DNA of 64,000 nt from the NCBI RefSeq assembly GCF_020085105.1, contig NC_058043.1, positions 10,934,667-10,998,666 of the forward strand, read 5' to 3'. Positions 1 to 10,547 of the stretch are shown piece by piece. This DNA comes from Siniperca chuatsi (lineage: Eukaryota > Chordata > Actinopteri > Centrarchiformes > Sinipercidae). A model generated the notes under the pieces. It did not search any database. It saw nothing but the letters and a program-made list of their open reading frames with translations, and had not been told where the DNA came from. Numbering within the stretch: the first letter of the stretch is position 1; every line of letters begins with the position of its first letter. The translations under genes were made by a program, and so were the position numbers.

Positions 1-657
1 GGCTATTGTGACTATGGGGTCGTGCTAACTTTGCACTCGCCACCTCCGTTATAGAGATTAGGAGAAACGAGGACTCGCACAAAACAAACGGGGCAAGCTG
101 CGCACCTTTTCAAATATTTTTTTTTTTACAAAAATCATAATAATAGTTGTCTCTGAGTCCGGCTAGAAGTAAACACACGGAAAGTAGCTGCCTGGAACGG
201 CCATTATGGCTAACTGCATAAGGATCTACATCCGGGTCAACTTGCACATCAGTTTGTTTACATGTGTGAGGCTGTCCATTTAGCATATGTTCGTACTAGA
301 GAAGTAGTAGCAAATTAGATAAAATGGTTTGTGCCAGCAAGTTTCCCAATTGCATTTCCATGCAATTTTCATTGACTACAGCTGATAGTCAGAGTAGCCA
401 CATTTATGGGAAATACTACTCTATGTGGTTGTAGTTGTGTTTGTACATCTTGCTCTGAGAGATGATTATACATTTTCAATTAATGGTAAAAACCTTTTAC
501 TTTCATTCAAACATCAGGAGGAGATGGGAAAGAAGAAAGAAACATTCAAATATGGGTTATTCTCAGCAAAATGAGCTTATGAAAAATGATCAACATATGG
601 AACAGTGAAGAAGTTCAAAGCTAAAGCATAAAAAGACAGACGTGATGCTGATCTCAC

Positions 658-3600
658 CTGTCTTCTACAAATGGATCAACTTTGCAGGTTTCAGTAAGGA
701 ACTTCACCACATCTATGTGACCTGAGAATAAACAGAAAAGGCAGCAGTTTATAGTTTCCCATCAGGGAGAATTAGATAAGAGACAATCTGTTTTCACTTT
801 AGTGTTAAAAAGCAATGCAACAGCAACATACCCCTTAAAATCATAATGCCCCAAACTAGCAAGCTATTTTGTGGGTGGAGGAAAAAAGCTGCTAAAAATA
901 CGAACAACATGGGAAAAAACCCCCTGATGTATGATTATTCCCGCCAGTCACAATACAACTCAGAATCAGATGTATGAGTGCAAAGCTCTGCCTTTTTCAT
1001 TTGGAAGAAAACAGTTATCTTGGAAACAAATGACTTGCTTACAAGGCTCTTTTTGAAAAATGTTACTGTTGAAGACACTGCAGTGCAGTATTAAATCTGT
1101 GCTGTGAATAAACTTAGACTACAACAAAAGACAAATAATCGACCATATGGTGCTCTGTTAGGGTTTGTGAGCTGATTCTTTAGTGGTTTTGTGTAGTGTG
1201 AGCCAAATGTACTGTGCCTCTACAGTTAATGACAGAAATAAATTAAGTGAAAACTAACTTAGCAATAATTACAGCTGTGAGTGTCAAAACAAAGAATTTA
1301 ACAAGTGTAAGTACTTTTCTGTGTCAGTCACAGATAAACATAAAATCTCTAATCTTTTTGCCAGATGACACATTGAGATAAGTAAGTAAGTTCGGAGTAC
1401 AAAACGTTTTTGTACAGAACTAATGATTAACAGGGTGGGTATGAAGAACAGCAACATGTGTAAGTGTCAACATACAATGTAAGCTAAATACAATTATCTT
1501 TTCAGTTTATTAGAAGTTTGTGGGTGTGTGATAAAGGAGTGCTTGGGTTGTTGTGTTATATTATGTGTATATGTATTTTAAAGTTGAAATCTGTAACTTT
1601 CTACATGCCACATTGTTATGTTGTCTCACCTCATTGTTGTTGCTATCCAGCAATCTAGCAGAGTGAAATGTTATACATATCATACCTGTTCCATCAACCA
1701 GGACAGGATGGGTGTCTCCAACTAAACAAAATTTGCCAGGTGGAGTGTTTTACCATAATCCACCACACAAGAACAATGTATGTTTTTGAAAAACATTACA
1801 CATTTCAGCTTCAATAACACACAGTTACACACTTAGGTAAAGGCCCTGAACGCCCCACACAGGTGTTATTCTGGCCAATAAGATCTCTGTTCAGGTTGAA
1901 GTTGGGTTTTGCTATGCTGAAGCAATAAATCATGAATTAATTAACCAATAAGAATGATAAAGGTGTAACTTCTCCCACCTTAACAGGTGCAACAAATGTA
2001 CAAGCCTACATAGTCCTGAGAAGAGGTCTGATTCAAGTGAAAACACCTGTGTACCATCAGTGTATATAGTAGGGCCTTCAAGTAATTTGAGGTGGTTTTG
2101 AATAGTTATATTAGATATTTTATTAAGTTTTATTTTCTGCCATTGTCTAATGTTTTATTGGAGTTATGTTTCTGCTTTTTAATGCTCTTCTTTGACCTTT
2201 AAGAGCCGATGATGTCTTTGTGCTAGAATGTTTATTTTTGCCCAGTGGTCACACAGATTTGCTGCCTGACTGCTTTATAGTTTTGCCCCAGTAACTGATT
2301 TAGTGTTGCTTGTTCAATAAATATCAGGACCACAGACGAACAGATCATGTGGAGCTCACCCTCTGCAGCAGCGATATGTAGCGCTGTTCGAGAATCATAG
2401 TCTTTCAGGTCCATGTCCATGGATGAGAGAGCAAACCTGAAGGAATAAATAACAGTTCAACAGTTTTTTTGATACAAGGAATAAAAAAAAAAATCATGAA
2501 TTAATAAAACATTTTTCCTCATAGTAGTTTAAATATACAACTACAATACACATTTTTGCATTGTACCTAAATTTGAATCAACATGCAAGTACTAGTATGA
2601 GGGATTATTTTTAGTTAGGTAGACAGACTTTGTTTATGAGATATTTTACAAACCAGAAATAAATACAGAAATGGCCTTTTACAATTCAGAAAATTAATAA
2701 TTCCAATAATACACAAATAGATATAAAAATATGCTTTTCAAAAAGTCATTGCTGTGTCAATTTTTTTAAAGCAACCTTGAATAGCACCACTCCAGGTGTG
2801 TGACAAATTAAAGGAAAAACCAGATTAAATTAGTGAAGAAACATTAACGCATGCAGATGCTTCCATACAGCGCAAGATGAGTCAATTATGAGGAAAGAAT
2901 TATGTGAATCATAAATTATGGTCTTTACAGCCATCACATCTCAGCCCAACTGAGCACCTGTGGGAGATTTTGGACTGAAGTGTTTGACAGCGCTCTCCAT
3001 AACCATCATCAAGACATCAAATGAGGGATGTCTTGCCTATCACTAGCTTGTCATCCCCCCCCAGTACAGTTACACACGTATGGAAAATCTATGCCACACA
3101 GTATTAAAGCTGTTTACTACACTTTACTAAGAAACTTTATGTTTGTTTTTCATTTAATCTGTCGCCCGTCTGTATGTTTTTCAGGACCCAGGCCTGGTGT
3201 TAACTTTTTGAATGCCATCTGTTATACAGGACAAACAATAATCAGGTTTGCTGGTAATGTACCTTCTCAGGGCTGACACATCTCCACCATAGGCGGCGAA
3301 CATCAAACTGAAAACAGATTTGTTCTGCAAATACAGGGAAGTAACATAAACAATAGAGACACAAAACACATTAAACATACCAGAAAGAACAAACTAACAA
3401 AGCAACAAACCCTGTCGTCTCCTTCCTGTCTGCGAGGGTCCTGCTTCTTTACAAAATGCCTCAAGTTGTCATAATTGTGGAAATTGAAGAGCGACACAAG
3501 CTCCTGCGGATAAGATACAGTATAAAAGTTAGAGGAAGAAAACACTGGAGGACTTATGCATTATTTCTATGTTTTAGTACAAGGAAAACTATAATGAACA

Positions 3601-6600
3601 AAACAAGGTCTTTAACAGAAAATCAAACCTATGAAGTCACTGGGATGTAAAATCAGCACCTTCCACAATTTGTTATCTGGAAGGCAGCTACAGAGTTTAC
3701 ATCTTGATGATATTGATTGTTTGAGCCTAAACTTTTAGGTGTCGATTGTTCACTAACGTTAATTGATTTGTGTAACTAAGCAGGTCATCATTGCTCTCTC
3801 CATCGATTAAAGGGTCATGTCTAGATGATAACCCTGGATTTGCAAAACTCTTGCGAGATTTGTACATGTTGTTTCTTCATTGTGCACATTCCTAAACCTA
3901 ACCAAGTAGTTTTATTGCCTAAACCTAAATCCCGCGAGTTTCCACAAATCCAGGGTTACCATCTAGACAGGACCCGATTAAAGCCACTACGTGTCAGATT
4001 TGAACATTTATGACTTTGGCGCCATCTGGTACCAATATAAAAAAAGACACTGTAACAGACAGCAATAACAAAAACATATGCCATCAGAATGATTTGATGC
4101 ACATAATGGCCTTATTTAAGCATCTTCTCCTTTGCCATAAACAGTCCAAATGCAAAATGCACAAAAGACAAACTGTAACTCTTGGTCTTGCCTGACAAAA
4201 GTGTATTCCCCGGACGCTGTTTCCAACTCTGTCCAGTGGAGGAGACCAACACATCACTCCCATGACATTGGGGATCACCAGCAGTACTGCACCAGACACC
4301 CCGGATTTGGCCGGCAAACCCACCTGGGAGATGACAGCAAGAGGCTGGATGTGGGCTTTGTTTCAGGTCAACAAAGCAGGCTAAGTGATCACACCAAACA
4401 CTGATTCATCTTTTAGCAAACGTTAGTTCTGTTGTGTCAGAGGGGTGGTGAGATAGAACAGTCACTTCCTAGTGTTACTCACATGAAAGGCCATCTGGCC
4501 AGAGAAGTCATACATGCCACATGAGTGCATGAGACTCAAAGTGTTTCGCACTGCCTCAGCACTCAGGACACGCTCGCCTGTGATTGGACAGATCCCTCCA
4601 TTGGCCAGAGTCGCAGCCATGATACTTCCTGATTCGCAGGTCACCTCGATGGAGCAAAGCTGAGACCAAAAGAGGATCAGTTCATGGTCAAAGCTATTGA
4701 AACTATTTTCACTACAGCTAAATCAATATCAGGCTGCACAAGAACAACACAAGGTTGTTTAATGATTCTCCATTTATAGCACAGTTTACCTGGAAGTAGA
4801 AGTCCAGGGCATCGATCATATCTGCTCCCGGTGGAAAACACTGGTGAATGAAATATGATCATCATGACTATTTGATTGACTGAAGTATGCTGGCCTAGCA
4901 CTGTTCAGATATACTATGGTTTCTTGGCCAATTCATAAGGCTCTCTCTTAGTTTGGGATGAGTTTTTCTTATTATTTCCCTCAACAACATAACTCCCAGG
5001 GTCAAAAGGTCAAGCATAACCCCTCTAACATGATAAAATTGTGATACACAGAAGGGTGTGGGAAATGTATGAAGAGGCCATGGAGAAGGACTTTCATTTG
5101 GCCTCAAAGATCGTTGGTCTAGCAAAATAGATGGAAGGAGGAGTTTTGATATTTTACTGGAAAAAAAATAACATTTTAGACAAAAGATTAAGTTGTATTC
5201 TGTGGCTGCGATAATTGTAGGAATATTGGGCTCACGAAACCCTACAAAACAAACTAAAACAAAATATCATGAAAACAATATAGTGGTCAAGCATGCTATT
5301 CTTACTTCCTGAAAAAATAACATTTTCAAAACATGTTTTTACCGGACAACAATGATATCTAGGTTTTCAAATATTAGCTAATCCTTGACATTGTAAATGC
5401 CTTTTATGTGTAGAGTTGAAACTATTTATTTATTTTGAAAATCGACTGATCATTTAAGTAATTTTTTCTTGCAAAAAAGCCAAACATTCTCTGGTTTCAG
5501 CTTCCAATGTGAGGATTGGCCAGTTTTCTCTGTTTTCTATTACTGTAAACTGATATGAAATTAGTACACTTAAAATAGCATTTTCTCACTGTCTCTGATG
5601 TTTTATAGACTAAATGATTAATCAATGAATCAAGAGAATAAATGGCAGATTAATCCGAAAATGAAAATACAGTAATAGTTTGTTGCAGCCCTATAAACAG
5701 ATACAACATAAAAGGCATTTATGATCCCGCATATTTCAGCATTCTGTAACTGACCTTCTTCTCTTTCATGTAGTATCCAATGGCAAAATTTCTGTCGCCT
5801 GTTTCTTTTTCTGACTGGAACCTGAGACAGAGAGGTTGATGTGGTCAATACTGAAACATCAATAATGCAATAGGGCAGTGGACAGGCAATTTGCCTAACA
5901 TGGTCTTTCAATCTAGGTGTGCTAAATGAAGATATGTTAACATAAAATACCTCAAATATATTTAACAGTACACTCACGTGGCATTGCTGAATCCCACATA
6001 CTCTTGGCCTGCCATCTTTTTCACAAACTCCATAACCTTGGCAAACAAAGACAAAAATTGCATGTGTACTGCAGCATATCTCTGACCACTGAGATAATCA
6101 CATTCATGGTCTTAACAGAGACGAAACAGAAGAATAACTTACATAGTCAAACTTCTCTGCCTTATTTGAACGAGGCTGAAAACAAAGCGAGAGTCATTTG
6201 CTTGTATAAAAATATGCTGATTGTAACTGCCACACTCATGCCATTCCCATGTTCATGAACACTGAAAATTACTTCCTTACTACTCATTACACAGTGTGAA
6301 ACAATACATGAACGTATCACTGATTGCATAATTTAGTATTCTATTATTAGCTGGTACAGCAAGAGGAAAGATGGGCAGTGATCATAAACCACAGAGCTCA
6401 GGTAGAGTTCAAGGAGTATGTCACAAAACAGGACAAGAGACTGAAGAACTGAAAAACATAAAATTGTTGATCCTGGTTTTTCTGATTTGAATCTGCAAGA
6501 CAAGTTTGAATATGTTAAAGAAAAGTAGTCATATTCAGTCAGTAAAAGATTTCTCAAAATATTTCATACATTAGGATGTTTTAAAGACATGTATAACTCG

Positions 6601-9600
6601 TTACTGCTGCTTCATGACATTTCCTCCAGGCTTTTACATGAAGATCATCTTCACATCAATAGACTCACTCAACAACCTTCAGGCTCTAAACTAGAACATA
6701 CTGCACATTACAGGACCATATGGGGCTAGTGGGACTTGTTTATTATTATTAAAATAAGTCACTGATTTTCTACAAAACAAAGATGCTTCAGAATCAGTTT
6801 CAATACTTGGCAGTGTTCTAGTTTTAACCCCCCCCCCCACAATGTAATGAGAAATGTAACATTTTCTGTCACTGACTTTTTACTAAAGGAGAGTGATTTA
6901 CTCTACGTGCTGACTCAACTATCACACACCAGACCGTACATGTCCATCTGTTTACCTTGATAAGAGAGCTGATCACTATGGCTCCAGCGTTCACCATGGG
7001 GTTGTGGGGCTTATCTGGGAGAAAGGACAACGAGATAAGGCACAATGTTGATGAGGTGTATACTAAATAATAACTTTGTTAAAAGGGTGTTTGGGCACTT
7101 TAATCAATCAAATAATCAATTAATCTAGTTCATTGTCTTTATTACCTAGTTCAACATATAATATCATTCTTCTAATCTAACGAATACCTCACTTCAAAAG
7201 CTGGAACCAGCAAATGTTTGGCATTTTTTGTTAAAAAATGATTGAAATGTATAATCAATTAGCAAAATAGTAGATTGAGTTTCTGTTGATCGACTAATCG
7301 ATTAACCAACTAATAGTTTTAGCTCTAGAGCTGCATTATTATGTAATTGTAAATGTAAAAGAGAGCGAGAAGAGAGAAATGGCCTGACCTTTACAATATT
7401 TACAGCAAGAGAAAATGACTGATTACACTTCTAAAGTGCAATTTAAATATTGAGCCTCAGCTACATTGCTTGCTTGTTTGGGAGCAAAAACAAAAGCTTG
7501 ACGAAGATATGACGTGGTGAAAACGTGATAAAATGATTCTCAGTTTCAGCTGGAGAAAGACATCCAGTGAGTAATAACACCGATGCAGTCAGTAAATCAT
7601 ATAGATATCTCAAGAAGTGTCATTTCCTCAAGCTGGGTAATGTAAGCAGGACAGTGACGATGCCTTACACACCTTCATCATCAAGCGAGAGCATGTTGAA
7701 TTTGAGTCCACTGGGCTCCATGCCGACATAACGGTGAACCTTCTCTGTTCCTGCCTCGTGGACGGCGATGGCGTACTGCAGGGGCTTCACACAGGACTGC
7801 AGGCAGAACGGCAGCTTAGTGTCACCTACTGAGTGCCTGGAGGAAGGAGACAGAATAGACATGGAAAATAATGTTTCCAGTCTCACTGAACACTTTGACA
7901 ATCACACCTAGAAGATGTACTTTCTGTACTACGCAGTCTGGCAGTATTGCTGAGTACTACCACAGTCATATCTGTTACTATCTACTCAGCAGCAACACTG
8001 GGGCAGTTTGAGGGTTAGGTGTCTTGATCAAGAGCATTTCAATTATACAAATAAGGGAAAGGGCGAGCACAACTTATAGCTTCCTCTTTCAGATTTATCC
8101 TCTGTTTACTGAGGCCTAAAAACTTCAATGATTGAAAATTTGATTAAAAAAACGGATCAATATCATAAAACAATCTCACTCTGCAACTCAAACAAAGTGG
8201 GGACAAGTTCATTCGTTCTTAAATCTGTTGAGAATGAAAGTTAATTCTTCATCTTGGAAACAGTAGTTGACATAATCTCACCATAGGGTCCATTCAGTAG
8301 CTGTTCTGGAGCTTTCGATCATCTTACACGGTCTTCCTTAGCATCAGTCAAATCAAATTGATTTCAACCAGCAAGTGCTCAGAAAATGTTTTATTCATGT
8401 GATACAATCAAAAGCTCCACAGTAGCTACTAAATGGACCTTGTGGTGAGGTTGTTTATGTCAAATACAAATAATGTAATTCTTACCTCTGGCCATCCACT
8501 GTACACAAAGACACACCCCACAGTTCTGGGCTAAACTTGGCCAGCTGGGGGATGTAGTCTGCAACCTAAAGCCAGAATACACAAGAGAACCACAGTGAGT
8601 CCAATCAGTTTAACATGAAGGAGTAACAACTAAACAGGTACGGCAGCAGAGGAGGTACTGAATGATTTTGCATGAACAGGAAGATGGATTAAGGAAGAGT
8701 CAGTGAAGAGAGTCAGCATTTTCTGTCTCTTCAGTATTAAATATGATAAATGCAAATAATGGGAAGGCAGCATGAATTTAAAGACATTTCAATCTTTAAC
8801 TGTAGATTGTTCTTGACTATATCATACGCAGTACATATCACAATATGTGAAATAGGTATAAAAATCAGAAACCACATGGTCAAGGCTTAAACAATGTTAC
8901 GCTAAATATTTCTACCCTTCTTGAGTTATTCATTCAATAACTTCACAAGACCTACAAATTCTAAAATTAAATGTCCATTAATTTCTACACAATAAGGAAC
9001 AAACAAACAACAAATGCCTACCTTCCCATCACTTTGGTTTCGCACTGTGTTGTAGACTTCATTTATCTTCTGTGCAAACATGTCAAACTCAGGGATGATA
9101 AATTTCTTTCTGAAGGCCTGGATCAGCAGGACGATGTTTCCACCGACACACCTGAAAGAAAAACAACACAATGAAGAGGTACTCAGGAGCACTTACTGAA
9201 AATGAAATATTTTCTTTGATATTACAGTTTTTTTGTTTTGTTACAATGGCTAACTCACATTTCTCAATACGGAGTTCATTTTTTCCAAAACTCTTCACAC
9301 AGTCAACACAGCAGAAGCCAATGTGGACTAAACTGTGGATCCCTTTTCATTGCTTTGACACAAAATGCATTCATTGACCACATCTTTCAAATTCATGAAC
9401 TGTTTTCTCACTCAAACTCAACCACCACCAAAACTCTGTGTATTTACAGTCGGTTTTGCACATTTACATACTATTGTCAAAACTGTTAAATTGACGTTAT
9501 GAAAACACAAATTTAATGCAATTTGCTACTTTTTGCTACATCTACATATAGAAAAAAATGCATTAACTCCTAATTGGGGCCTACAATAATAAGCGCCTAT

Positions 9601-10516
9601 TTTAAGTCCTTGATGACCTCAATGAAAGACTTGTGCCGGGTGAGGAAAGGGGGCAAGTGAGGGAGAACCCAGAAGGTTTTGTAATTGTATGACACGATGT
9701 GGCGTTTCACCATCATCTTCCAGTCACAGATTGGTTCACAGCCCATCCTAAGATGGTGTCACTTTTCCTTCCACCTTTACTCTCCATTCCTCAACCCCAT
9801 AGAGGAATTCTTGTCCTCATGGAGGTGGAAGGTTTATCACCACCAGCCACATGATCAGATGTCCCTCTTGGACGCAATGAATGCTGAGTGTCTGGACATA
9901 TCTGCAGAAAACTGCCAGGGATGGATCAGGCATTCAAAAATATTCTTTCAAGAGAGGACATAAGGTGCGACGCTGATGAGAACTTGTGGCCAAATGCAGA
10001 AGGTGGGGTTGTAGCACTGTTGTATTTCTATATCTGTAGCTATCCTATACAAGTATGTATAGTAAATATGTATAGTTTTGTGTTACATTACTGGAATTAC
10101 TTTAGTTTCAGTTTGGCCACTTGGAATTATTCTGCAAAAACGGCGAACAAATAAAGCATGTTGAAGCATATTGCACTATTTCTGATTAATTTCTGTGACA
10201 TATACTGTAAGGTAGCACAAGCCATGCAATAAAGAGGAGCCCTTCTTTTAGATTAGATTCAACTTTATTGTCATTGCACAGACTACAAGTACTAAGACAA
10301 TGAAATGCAGTTTAGCATCTAACCAGAAGTGCAAAAAGCAGTAAAGTGCAGAGCAATGTACAAGTATAAACAGCAGTATAAATATGAATACACTATAGGT
10401 CAGATATATACAATATGTGCAGTGGGTAAAGAGAACTGTGTGAACAGTTTTGAAAAAGTGAACTCAGTACAGAGATTGTGTTACCAGTTTTAAAAAACTG
10501 TAACATAGTACATGTG

Positions 10517-10547
<31 letters not shown>

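Noticed and set aside
1-600. Last gls2 exon
   Set aside because: No frame coding the expected ending after the KVDPFVEDR exon was found; it lies left of the window.
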